Below are positions 35,003-46,500 of a stretch of DNA of 64,000 nt, one piece after another. Position numbers and translations under genes: made by a program. Numbering within the stretch: position 1 is the stretch's first letter; every line of letters starts with the position of its first letter. This DNA comes from Opeltia flavorubescens (lineage: Eukaryota; Ascomycota; Lecanoromycetes; Teloschistales; Teloschistaceae). The notes under the pieces are model-generated. The model was not told the origin of the DNA and searched no databases. It was given only the letters and a program-made list of their open reading frames with translations. Location of the stretch: assembly GCA_000442125.1 (NCBI GenBank), contig KE546975.1, forward strand, positions 1 to 64,000, written 5' to 3'.

Positions 35003-36664
35003 CCACTTGGGAGCTCGAATGGAGCTGGAAAATGAGTGTTGCTAGATAGTGAAGGTTTATGTAGGGAGCGGCCGACAAGATGAGGCTAAAGCTGGCGCTA
35101 CCGCGTCCTCTCGAGAAAGTCGATGAGTGGATAATGTTAGCTGATTAGGATCATACAAAGCTCACCGCTGTCCTCATCGTAGCTGGCCGTCAGAGGCTGC
35201 GTTGCTGCCAAGCTTAGGAGAGTCTCATTGGAATGAGCTGGGAACGAGCTCCGTATCTTTAACAGGAAAAGTTAATGATCGGAAGGTTGAATGGAAATGG
35301 AATCCTATCAGATCAATTATCAATCATGCGTGCGGCTACACAAACGCTAGCGCCTTGACGCCTGATTTCGTGTAAGTCGAGGTTCCGACTTGCATCGATA
35401 CCAATCTACACAGAGCCTCACGCAAATTACCAGGGTATGTACTCCGAGAGCATATACAAGGATGGAATTTCCTTGCCTTTTGGTGAGGTAATCGCAGTCG
35501 CTCGGAAGGTTACATCCTATCAGATCAAACATACAATTAGAGTTTGACTGCCGAGGCTGCAGAATCGGCTGCTGGTAACGACTTCCATGCCATGCTTGGA
35601 GGTGTAAAAGGAGGCTCCTCAGCCTTGTGATTGGTTATTTTGATTACGGGTGCGGTTACATAAATGCCAGCGCCGTGACGCCTTGACGGCCGGGCTGATA
35701 GCAATTCCGGAAAAGGCAATGCGGAGCGACTATTATGTCAGTCGCTTCCAGCTTCGCCGAAACATGTAAATTGCATGTCATACCTTATCCTCTGCAAACA
35801 TAGGACGTCATTTTCTGTCTTGCGAGCCTTATTCGTATATCTACTAGTTTGATCGTGCCACGCGTGCATCCGGGGAATACTATTAGCTTCCGTCGATTCG
35901 TTCTGTTCGAAACTAAAGGAGACGACGATCACTCGATTTCAAATCGTACCGTTCACTGGTCACACACCATAATTCGGCCTACCAGATCTCTACATCCAGT
36001 GAGAGCAATGTTCGAAGTCAGAAGTCTTGGAAATACATGGAAGCGATCAACTACCCAGTCGTCTAGTAATGATGTTCAATTTGCTGAGGCCGTGATAATG
36101 TAGTTACAGGTGGTAAAAGTATAATTCACAAGGATTTTCTAGATCACGAAGCGGGAGAGCATCAGTATTTTTAGCTGCCAGCGTTTCGCGCCGTTCCTAT
36201 CCAAGCCGGTAAGAAGGTAGGAAATCCTCGGGAAAGCAAACCTTATGCCCCGGCGATAAACCCGTGCCTTCCGCTATTGTACCTTTACCTGAAACAATTA
36301 GCTGATGTACTTGGTTTATCAGGGATCTTCCGTGTTGATACATTAAGTTTGAGCGTTAAACTAGAGTTCGAGAGTGTTTGGGGAAGCCTCGTCCTTGATT
36401 GCTTCAGCTCTTGTGAATACCAGCGTGACAGTGAGTACGAGTCTTGTCACACTAGTGGATTTCATAAACCATGAATGGCTGTAAAGGTATTTCAAGGATC
36501 GTCTCTGATCATTTTCCTGTCCTGCCTTTGCACACTTAAAGTTTGACGTATCAAGCTGAGGTCGTGTCTCACACACTCGTTCGTATGATTCGCTCGTTAT
36601 GTCCACCCCCTCATCAGCGGCGATCCACACCCAGTCATCGATATACTGCACAATTTGGTCACAC
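35003..36664. other. Intergenic region with a short imperfect direct repeat
   Basis: About 1.7 kb with no supported gene. It contains the duplicated segments 35279-35362 and 35502-35682. Confidence 0.4.
35279..35682. repeat. Imperfect direct repeat pair
   Basis: The first copy (35279-35362) and the second (35502-35682) share CGGAAGGTT, ATCCTATCAGATCAA and a 33-base stretch beginning GTGCGG and ending GTGACGCC or TTGACGCC with few mismatches. The second copy is about 100 bases longer between the shared parts. A perfect 6-bp inverted repeat (AAGTCG...CGACTT) lies between the copies near 35371-35388. This could be a remnant of a small mobile element or a local duplication; no transposase is nearby. 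Confidence 0.5.
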
Positions 36665-38161
36665 TCATGAAGTAGATCCGTGTATCCTTGAATTACCCTT
36701 TCCTTCGCTCTCGCCAGTCGGATGAATGGTATCTAGGCTGTAATTGGCTCTGGGCCAAAGTTTATCTTGGCTCTGGGTGCTCCATATGGGGTTCTGATGA
36801 TAAATCGGATGCTCTACGCAGGTCCTATTGCTCTTTAGCAGGTGTGAAAGATTTTGAACGGATGACTTCAAAGAGTCGACAGAGAAGTTGTAATGGGCGA
36901 AAAATTTGTACACAGCCGGCATACTGGAGCAAGCGACGCCGGCAAATGATTCGACCTGGCTTGTACATCATCAGAATGTCCCCATGGTAGGTGATAGTAA
37001 CCGGTTCATACTCACCCCCAGATGTGGACATACGACACTTTCCACTGACCATCATAGTTGTGGCTTTTCTGAAGCTTGACGCGATAGTATAGGCCTGTGA
37101 TGGACGCAACGACTGCACTATGGGTCGCGTTAACGCGCGACCAATATTCCGTTGTAGGACAAATATACTAACATGGTTCCTGTGAGGAATACAATGGTAA
37201 CGCCTATCTTCTTTCTAGACGGCATGTTCAGGCCCAAGACTGCCTTGATGGGTAGAACCAAGAGGTACGTGTCCACTAGCATACCAAATACACCTATTGC
37301 AATCGAGAATCGAGAAAAGGTGTAAAAGTGCGATGATAGCACAGCGTCGAGCAGCGATTCCCCAGGCCAAGGACTATTCAAGATGAATGCGGCAATTGAG
37401 CAGACAATGTAGAAGACGGTCGAAATCGAGGCACCGATCCAAACGCTTATCCGAACCCATCTGAGTGGCCAGAAAAGTGTATAATATTGAATGAAGAGGG
37501 AAGACTTGATCAATCCGAGCGCTGGAACTGCCATGGTTGTCGTGATATAATTTTCCTGAGGGTATTGAGTATCATCACTTGTATTCTGGGGTGAGATTAA
37601 TCTGGTTTACCGCGAGACTGGCATGATTAAGTGCCTTTGCTAAAGTCACATCCCAACCATGTCGACCCAATGCCCCCTTGGCGCATCCTGTAGATCTGAG
37701 TTTGCAGGCTAATTAACAGGCAAGGTGGATAGACACACCAGTGATGATACCTCCATACATAGCTAACGCAAACAACTTTTGGACAGATACAGTGATTAGT
37801 AGCAGCTTCGATTTCCTGGATTCGGAGGGTCGGGCGTGACTCACAAACCCCAAGGTGCAAGTTACTGATAGGAAAGAATTAGCAAAGTTATTCAGCTCTG
37901 CCAAACAAGATGTCAGTTACTGCACTTACAATCATCCCACGAGAGACTTTTGTTGATGTTCAACTTGGTCCAAGCCCTGATTGAGAAGCAGAACAGTGCC
38001 AAGGCAAGGAATGGTGTGCCTACACCAACAATCGCTGGAACCAAAGTTGGTGGGTCGATAAAATTTGGCTCGACGCCCGTGGGAGGAACCCCAGCGAGCA
38101 ATGCTTGTAGCTGAGCAGGCGAAAGTTTCTTGATCGCCTGGGCGTCCATAGTAAGAGACAC
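36665..38161 (-). CDS. Second fungal rhodopsin-like membrane protein (PF20684 type), frame uncertain
   Basis: Start at 38161 (MSLTMDAQAIKKLSPAQLQA...). Family signatures appear in order on the minus strand: PAIVGVGTPFLALALFCFSI, the SLSWDD motif, LFALAMYGGIITG joined to CAKGALGRHGWDVTLAKAL, MAVPALGLIKSSLFIQYYTL, VCSIAAFILN, FSIAIGVFGMLVDTYLLVLP, NMPSRKKIGVTIVFLTGTML, then AVVASITGLYYRVKLQ, WKVSYVHIWG and VESFAGVACSSMPAVYKFF. Two joints are unsatisfactory. Near 37590 only an unusually short intron restores frame. Near 37140 the frame changes by one base with no intron signal. Either the gene carries a small indel or the assembly has errors. The C-terminal tail is charged and variable, as usual for the family. 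Confidence 0.7.
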
Positions 38162-38905
38162 GGCGCTGATTAGTCAACGCAACTTGACAAGAAAAACTAT
38201 CGTGGGATGCAGAAGGAGTAATGGGCTCAAGGTATAAGAATTGCGGAAAGGGCCAGACCTCGATGGAGGATTGGTACTAGCCTTATCATTTCCATCCTAG
38301 AGTCCAGCCTTGCCGCAATGGTTGGAAGCACCGTGAGGTATTTCGCCCCCACCAAAGCGTGCTTACTATCCAATCGCAAGGATGTTAACTGCATGGCGGA
38401 ACGTAATTGCGTCACATTGTGGACCTAAATTGAGGAACAGCTTTGTGGGTGTTATGACTTGCATGGGTATCAGGAGCGCCATGATCAATGGCAATCCAAT
38501 CGTTCCGGTCATTGTCCTACGATTTTGATCATCACGGCATATGCAGCTAATACCTTTACACTCAAAGGCGAAGTGGCAAGGCAGCGTTGAGAAGTCCTCA
38601 GCAAGCAGAAATCACCGGGGGCAGGCTGCGACTTGGCGCCGAATATCTCCGAATGGTGTGCCGTCCTACGATGTGTAACGCCTCGCTTTTTTTTTAGCCA
38701 GATAATTGGGCGGGCACTGCTAACCTGGAGACAAGATATTCTGACTGGAAGGGTGTCGTGATGCGACCACCTCTTCCGCCTTGTTGGAGCCCAGACCGCA
38801 TGTGAGCTGAGATCGGACCAAAAGTTAAATATGCCGTGGAGCATCTTTCGCACAAACTGTCTGCTTCCTGTCCTACTTTGTGTTTTCTATCATAAACTAC
38901 GCAGG
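38162..38905. promoter_or_regulatory. Divergent intergenic region between rhodopsin-like gene and P450
   Basis: About 740 bases between a minus-strand gene start (38161) and a plus-strand gene start (about 38906), so it must contain both promoters. No specific binding site was recognised. Confidence 0.4.
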
Positions 38906-41155
38906 ATGAACATCTCAGACATACTATTACCTTTGGCTACCTCCGTCACCAGAAATGATGCTCTTGATATTTTTGAGAGCATTCAGCGAAGTAGGAAAGG
39001 TCTATTTCCGTTCTCAAGGCTGATACAAAACGTTTGCAACAAATGGTCATGGTACTATATTTTCTACTTTCTCATGATGTGGGAAATCCGAAGAATCGTC
39101 TGGATACTTTGGTGGAAAGCTCCTGTAACTCTCCGTCTAGCCTTCCATAGACCCAATTGACTGACTCTTCTACCAGACAAACGTCAAAATCGCTGGATAT
39201 GCTACACCTCTGGGTAGGTGGCTGACGGCAGTTCGGATGATCTTCGACTCTGAGACCGTCCTGCAAAAGGCATATGATACGGTAGTGCAAGCTTAATGTC
39301 GCAACCTGAGAATGAAGCCCTGACACAAACAGTCCCATGGTAAACCGTTCGCAATACCAATGATTGATCGGTATATTGTATTCGTTGCGGACAAAAAGCA
39401 GGCTGAGCAGCTGGAACATGAATCTCCGCATAACCTGTCAATGGAAGAGGCGCTACATGAGGTTGAAAAGCTTCCTTGTCCATTACTTTGTCAACATGCA
39501 ACACTGACAGGATGACTAGCTTGCATTCACGGACCCAATACTGAGCATCCACAAGATTTCTCCAGAACGAAACGGCAGTGTGGGTATCGGTGTGCTAAAG
39601 AGAAAGCTTCGCTCCCATATACCCGTCATGGGCGAAGTCTTTCAGGGAAGGATCGAGGACGCTGTGGCTTTGGAGATGAAAGGAGGTGATCCATCTTGGC
39701 ATGGTACGTTTACTCCTGTGTGAGATCCTGCCCGTCAAGGCTCAGCGATGTAAAATTCATCCCAAGTACAGGAGAGGCCAATGAATGGAGGCGGATTCGG
39801 CTCGCACCAACTCTTTTGCGTCTTTTCACCAGGGTGAATCTCATCGTGCTGGTAGGGGATGAGTTGGGTATTCTCCTCAAACATTCTTTGACTGTAGTCC
39901 AAGATCCTAATGATGAAATCCAGCCGAAAATCCCAAAGTGTACGAAAACATGTTACAGTTCTTCTGGGATTGTGCGAAGGCATTTCCTATCCTTAACTTT
40001 ACACCAACCTTCCTTCTTCCGTGAGCAATCCGTAAATTCCATCAGGCACTTTGGCAGTCACTGACCATCTGAAGCATCGTTGGTCCGGTGATGATGGGCT
40101 GGGGCGTCTCCAGGAAGAAAATCTACGACCTTTGCCTTATGCTTACTCGTCAAGCGCTGGGCGTTGACAAGTACAGCGGGCCGAAGCCCGTAAGTCATCC
40201 ACACCAATTTATCGCTCAGGTCACTGTTATTGATCATCACCTTCTTGCAGGCCCACATGATACAATGGACGGCTGAGGCGGCCCGAATCCGCGACGCCGC
40301 AGATGTCGCCAAAATGGCTCTTGGCCTTGTCTTCGCCAGTGCCTTCCAGGTCCCTATGGTAAGTAGCCTGCCTATGAGCTGCTACATGCTCGCGCTAATC
40401 AACGCTACTGTTGCGATACAGCTCGCTCAGTCTTCGCTGTACAGAATCTGTACACATCCCGAATACTTCGAAAAACTACGAGCCGAGGCTTGTGCATCGC
40501 AAGGGCTAGTCTTCGACAACAACAACAAAGAGATGCCCTACATGGACAGCTTCGTCAAGGAAGCAGCTCGGCTTGGGCCAGGTCCCATACGTAAGCAATT
40601 TCGACGAGCAGAGATCATCATTTGGTCAATCTACGCTAATCATAACCACAGTCAGTGTTCCTCGGAGGGTGATGTCTCGTTATATATCTCCAGACAATGT
40701 CATAGTACCGACTGGTAATTGGCTCGCTGTTCCGCAGCTGCCGTTGATGCGCGATCCTACCATCTGGCCCGATGGCAAAACTTTCGACGGTTTCCGCTTC
40801 GTCAAAGACGGCCAGTCCTCGTCTCGTCTCACACACCCTAGCTTAGAGTTTCCGTTTTGGGGTTCCATTCGGCACGCGTGGTGAGTCGATTCCTTTCACA
40901 AAAAAAAAGCCGACATGTCCTCTAGGAAACGTGATTTGGTGTGTGTCTGGACTGAGACAGATGTTTACTAGTCCGGCACGGTTCTACGTCTCCGTAATCA
41001 CGAAGATGATTCTTGCACACCTGCTCGTGGAATATGAGTTCAAATTGGAGGAATCGCGCGTGCGACCGTTCTTCAGTTTCGGGAAATTACGTGTGCTGAA
41101 TCCGTTTATGACCATGCTTGTGCGAAAGCGCCCTTCAACTGTCAAGAGCGTTTAG
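38906..41155 (+). CDS. Cytochrome P450 monooxygenase with unusual I-helix and heme loop
   Basis: Eleven exons (38906-39124, 39177-39281, 39333-39461, 39520-39703, 39772-39867, 39924-40020, 40075-40189, 40251-40358, 40422-40590, 40652-40880, 40972-41155) keep phase throughout and give 544 aa. An N-terminal anchor (WSWYYIFYFLMMW) is followed by SHGKPFAIPMIDRYIVFVAD, the K-helix ExxR (KEAAR, Glu398-Arg401), PDNVIVPTGNWLAVPQ, FDGFRF and the heme loop with Cys484 (FWGSIRHACPARF). It belongs with the fungal ent-kaurene-oxidase/trichothecene-type P450s. Two deviations stand out. The oxygen-activation segment, usually FAAIHTTS, reads FASAFQVPM. The heme loop lacks glycines usually conserved before His and after Cys-Pro. 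The start ATG is uncertain; one at 38831 is also in frame. It may act in the 43.6-57 kb pathway, but this is inference from proximity. Confidence 0.8.
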
Positions 41156-41467
41156 ATCCTCCGTGTAGCTAAAATTTCGACGGGGATCTACGACATATGG
41201 CTATGGGCACGTCGAAGCTTTATTAGCAAGCCCTTCGGGGCTGCCTGTATTCTCAGGTCACGCAAATATGTATGGAACGAGGATTTGACTTTAAACTATG
41301 AAGTCTCCCTTGACATAGCTATAGTACACATATATCCCCATGCACGTATACAAACAGATGACTTGCCATCATCATCTTATCATCCAAGCCTTTCCTATAT
41401 TTCCCGCGAGACTTCGATACCCCCTCTCTTGAAGTCTATAACGTTATCTCCGCAACAAACCTTAATC

Positions 41468-41532
<65 letters not shown>

Positions 41533-43583
41533 TTCTGTCTTTCTTTTTCTCTCTCTTACCATCATTTCTAGCCATTCAAATCAGACAGCGCTCCTTTCAT
41601 TCACCGAAAATATATACCACCATTATTCCCCGTTTTTTTATTAGGGTTTTCGCCAGAAACCAAGCAAGCGCTATAAAGGATAAAGAAACGCAAGATTATG
41701 GCAATTGTCAAATTTTATCAAGGTGAAACTGCGAATGCTGCCAGCGTGGCTTCTCGAATCGACAATTTGAAGTATGGGATAATTATTCATCATAAATGTG
41801 GACCTTGGTGGTGTGGAGGATCTCCTAGTTCCTTTAAAGAATTAATAGCATTTTGGACAATGATGATGATGATTATAATAATCGCTTTGAGGTCGAGGGG
41901 GAGATGGACATGGGGGTGGAGGGCGAAGGTGTGATGAATTACTTTTGTTTGCTTTATGTGGTGGTGTACTGCGTCGGATTGTATACAGTAGTATATTTTA
42001 TCATCTCCCTTCCTTATACCTCCACACCAAGAGCACCTGTAGTTCTGTATATTTACTGGAAGAAGATAAATATTCGCATTTCCCATCTACTAATCGGGCG
42101 AATAATTTTCGCTTCTTCCACCAAAAGCCCTCTTCGAAAGCTCTCGAAACATTTTTTTTTCCTGGATTACGATATTATGCTTCCTTGCATAGCCTGCCTT
42201 ACCCATTCAAAGTATTCTAAATAATTCAATCAATTAAGTTTCGTGAATGAACAACAGAAATTCCAATCGCTTTAAAATTAGAAGAAATCTCTATTTCTAC
42301 CCTCCAAAATCCAACCCTTGTGATATATCACCCATCCCTTCCCCTTCCGCAAAAGGGCCAAAGCGCTCTCCCAAAAGCGGTTTTACTCTCTTCTATCAAT
42401 CTTGTACCTCTTGAGATGCACACCCCATGACGTCGTCAATTAACGTTTTCCTAGAAGTCCCCCCCATGATATTCCAGTTGCTTTTTCCTGGAAGCGTTAT
42501 AGTTAAAATGCACCGCATATATATTTTACGTCGCTACGTATTAGAGAAGTGAAAAGACCTGCTTCAACGTTGAGGAAATGAATTAACTTCAATCATTTTT
42601 AAAAAATCTACAGCTTACATATCCAACTCTTATCAAGAAAGAACTAAATTTTTGCAAAAGTCACAAGTTCATAATATTCGCTCTTTACTTCGTTGTATGA
42701 AATTCATGGCTTCTTGAACGACAATGCTAGGGATCGCGAAAAAAATAATTCTTTGGAGCTTAGGTTGTTGATTTTGTTGTTATTTATCGATCCTTATAGA
42801 TGGTTATTGAAATATATATACGGTATATTTATTAAAGCGCGAGGAAATGATGCATGCATCCGTTCACGGCACACGCTTATTTACTACATCCAGAACCCCC
42901 CATGACACTTCTCCTATTCCCCAACCCCTACACTTTTCCAGTATAACTCCTAAAAAACCAAAAAAAACAAACCTATTCCTCAAGAGTATATTAGCCATCA
43001 AAATCCCTTCCCCCTACCCCCCCGCCTTCCACTCTCTCCATCCAAATCCTCCTCTCTCTCTCCAACCCGATCTTCCAAATCGCCAACCAAGCACAAATCT
43101 ACAAACCACATTGTAACGAAAATAGTGTGGCGACGAGAATGTTTTAATGTTAAATATCGTCATTGACTTGGTTGGCTTCTGAAAGGGCGAGTTTTAACGA
43201 ATTGAGATAGGTGTGGAGAATTTTTTGGAAAGGTGCGTTATTAAGATTTGGAGGCTCTGAGATTAGTGGGGTAAGGAGGAGGACTTTTGATGGGGATGAT
43301 GGAAAGGAGGGATGGGGGTAGGTGTGCGATGAGAAGAGAGAGATCTTAAAAGGTTCACTCTTTCGCTACTGGGTAAGGACGCGAATATATTATTTATTCC
43401 TCCGCGTTTCGTTTCCATGTAAACTCAGAAAAACACCTACCTCCTCGGGAAAAAGAATTCTTACGCAATACATTGTCAAACACACCAGCATATATCAATT
43501 TTCCGCCAAAGAAAGATTCGGTCATCTTCGCCCATTTCATCGTCCCCCTCGCCTTTCCCCTTACCCTTCCCCCCTCCTCAAGG
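41156..43583. other. Intergenic, pyrimidine-rich, no supported gene
   Basis: About 2.4 kb between the P450 and the A-T-C gene. Frames here are low-complexity (serine/leucine runs from CT repeats) and I do not accept them as genes. The region near 42940-43110 is also strongly pyrimidine-rich. Confidence 0.45.
41466..41556. repeat. (CT)n / (TTTCTC)n microsatellite
   Basis: About 90 bases of nearly uninterrupted CT dinucleotides with occasional T insertions and a single G. It is a simple-sequence repeat in intergenic DNA. Confidence 0.9.
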
Positions 43584-46500
43584 CTACTTCCCACATTCCC
43601 CCACCCCTTTATCCCAATTCCCCCCATCAACAATCCACCGAAAATTCCTCTCAAACCCCTCCATCGCATCCTCCACCTCCCTCTCCCCCATCACCTCATC
43701 GCACCACGTTATCCGCATCTGCACCGTCTCCCGATCCACCATACCACACCACCAGATAATACTATAATCCGCGTTCCCCACAAACCCCGTATTCGAGATC
43801 AGCGCATCCGGGTCCGGCGTAACGATGGGGTTGTAATTAAAAGCTTGACGGCCGATAAGCGTTTGCGCGAGGAACATCGCGTCTTCCCGGTCGAGGAGCT
43901 CGACGAGGCGGGCAATGGGACGTTGCGCCGTAGCCGTCTGAGCTTGCTGATCCAAATGCATGCGCGGGAGGAGAGTAGAGAGAGTTTCACGGGGATCAAG
44001 GTGCAAGTTATTAACCGGAGATTCGATAGTCGCGCCGGGCATGTCCATGATATCCGGAAGGTAAGCGGTAACATGCCTATCCAGGAACGGGTACGAGCGG
44101 GCCATTTCCAGGTTCCCGAATATGGCGTACGGCTGGCCGGTCTGCTGGACGTTATACATGGCTATAGCGGCTTTCATGGCTATCATGTGTGGGATCCTGT
44201 GTACGGATAGGTATTGGTTGGTGGACATGTCGATTTTGAAACGTTTCGTGATGCCGATTTGTCCGGGCGGGACTTTCCCCGTTAGGAGCACATGGTCGGC
44301 TGAACGCTCTGCGGGGGCGGAGATGGATTTGAAGGATTCCGAGGGCCAGATGGCTGCTCGGCGCTGGGAGATTCCCTTTAGACGACAGGCGTAGTCTTCG
44401 AGATTCCGCTGGGCGGGGATTGAGGTACGGTTATTGTAATACGAGTTTGCGAATAGATTGTACTTTGGCCGTGATGGCGGTGGTGTATTTGGGCTGGAAA
44501 GGGCTCTGTTGAGATCTTCTCCGAACAGTGAACCGACGGAATGAGCATCGTAGGTCGAGTGATCTCCGTATATGGTGAAACCGGCGCTTTGGGTGGACTC
44601 GATGAAGCATAGTTTGATGTAAATTAGCGGTAGGGGCTTATCGTCCAGGTCACGACTCAGGTCGAGGGTAAGTAGATCTTCCGGTGTACTGATTGTCCCA
44701 CCGTCTTTGATCATCAGGTCGAACAGTGTTTTGCTAGGTCGTATCATCATCCAAGACTGACCCGTAGAGGCAGTCTGTAACAAGAAGGTGCGCAGCATGC
44801 CATGTACAGGAAGCACAGTTTCTAACGCCGAATGTAGTTGTGCGGTTGTTGCTTTTTTAGATACAAAGTTGATCCTGAACCGGATACTAATGTTCATACG
44901 CCAGGCTTGGAGATTATCCTGTATCGGAAGGACATCCTCGACGTCCTTATCCCACGAAAGTCCCAAGGCTTGTAAAGTTCTTTCTGCAGTGTGCTGGATC
45001 TCGTCGAATGTCGCTTGGTTGCCCCGGGCGTGTACCACGTCTTCCAAGCTGGGAGGTCCCTCACGTGAAAGTCCAGCCGGAAGTTTACTGCTGCGCAGCA
45101 AACTTCCTTGTTGACGATCAAGAATGGCTGCCTGCTTCTCGATGGTGGTATTCGCATTTAGCTCTTCGAGGCTGAAAGTTCTGCNAAGCTCCTTCTTCAC
45201 CTGGCTCCGGAAGCGCATCACAGTGACGCTGTCGACCATGTCTTCCAATGGCGTCGTTGTCGATATCTCGTTTGCCGGTACACCGGAGAATCGAGCCCAA
45301 ATACGAGTCAATGCTGTCTCGGTCGACTCTTGGGCAATTCTTCCGTTGAGCTTCCCTTTAGATTCAAACTCCAAGTGATCAAGTACCAGCTGTCGAACAT
45401 CCACCTTCCTTATCTTACCAGTGGCAGTCGTTGGCCAACCATCAATTGCCATCTCTTTCAGGTCCAGCACCTTTTCAAGAGCGAATGCTACACCGAGCTC
45501 TTTTATGATGCGATCATGAAGCAAACTCTTGGACAGGGTCTTGCCGCTCGCCGTTTTGATGACGGCAACGGGCACTTCCCCAGCAATCTCATCAGCTACG
45601 CCCACAACTTGGGAGGACTCAACGCCTTCCACTCCGTTGAGAACTCTTTCCATCACTGAAGGCGATATGTTTTCTCCAGCTCGGTTGATGATATCCTTGT
45701 AACGACCCAGAACAGTGATTTCGCCCGTTTCGGCCATTACGGCTCGATCGCCGGTGATGTGCCAAGAACCGGCCTTGTCGGTGTAAAAGCTAGATTGGTT
45801 GTCGCCACCACCAATGTATCGATTGACGATGGTTCCGCCCCCTTGATGCAGCTCTCCCACAACTCCACGCTTGACCGGCTGGTGTGAAACTTGGGCACAG
45901 ATCCGAGCTTTCGCACCAGGAGCCATACGTCCAACAGGTAATGGCTGGGAATCTTTGCAAACGCCTTCCTTCCACGGGAAAACGTCGCTCATGCAGCTTG
46001 TTTCCGTCATTCCGAAAGCATTCGTTACAACCTTAGCGTGAAGAATCTCCGAACATGCACGAGCATCAGAACCCATAACATCGTTCGCTGCAAGTTTGAT
46101 GAGTTGAAGTGAGTTTGTATTCCTGGTTGAGAGGGCAGGATGGTCTATCATTGCCCGTAGCATACTAGGGACAAGGGCCATATCCGTACAGCGCTCCTTG
46201 TCAATCGCGTCCAATGTTGCTCGAGCATCGAATGACTTGTTCGGGTACACGACCGTGCCTCCATGAGCCCAAGCCCAAAGCGACTCCATTACCCCGGCAA
46301 GATGAAACAATGGCATGTGGTTGCATGAGATTCGAGACTCATCCAGTGAGTAGATGATCTTGTGTCTTAAGCACATAGAAGCAACGGTGCTGTTAGAGTG
46401 CGGGCAACCTTTGGGCAGAGCTGTTGTGCCACTCGTCAGGACAATCAGTACAGTATCTTCCATCGCTCGCTCGACCGCCGGAGCTTCCGGAAGCCCAGAT

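Noticed and set aside
35340-35420. tRNA-like or structured RNA reading of the hairpin near 35371-35388
   Set aside because: Only one short stem is present; no cloverleaf, no A/B box pair.
41285-41644. A 119-codon frame rich in Ser, Leu and Phe
   Set aside because: It is generated by the (CT)n microsatellite, and the sequence outside the repeat has no coding character.
43473-44210. A 245-codon plus-strand frame antisense to the A-T-C gene
   Set aside because: It is composed of the complement of the C-domain coding sequence and of a pyrimidine-rich 3' flank, with no domain. It is explained by codon bias of the opposite strand.
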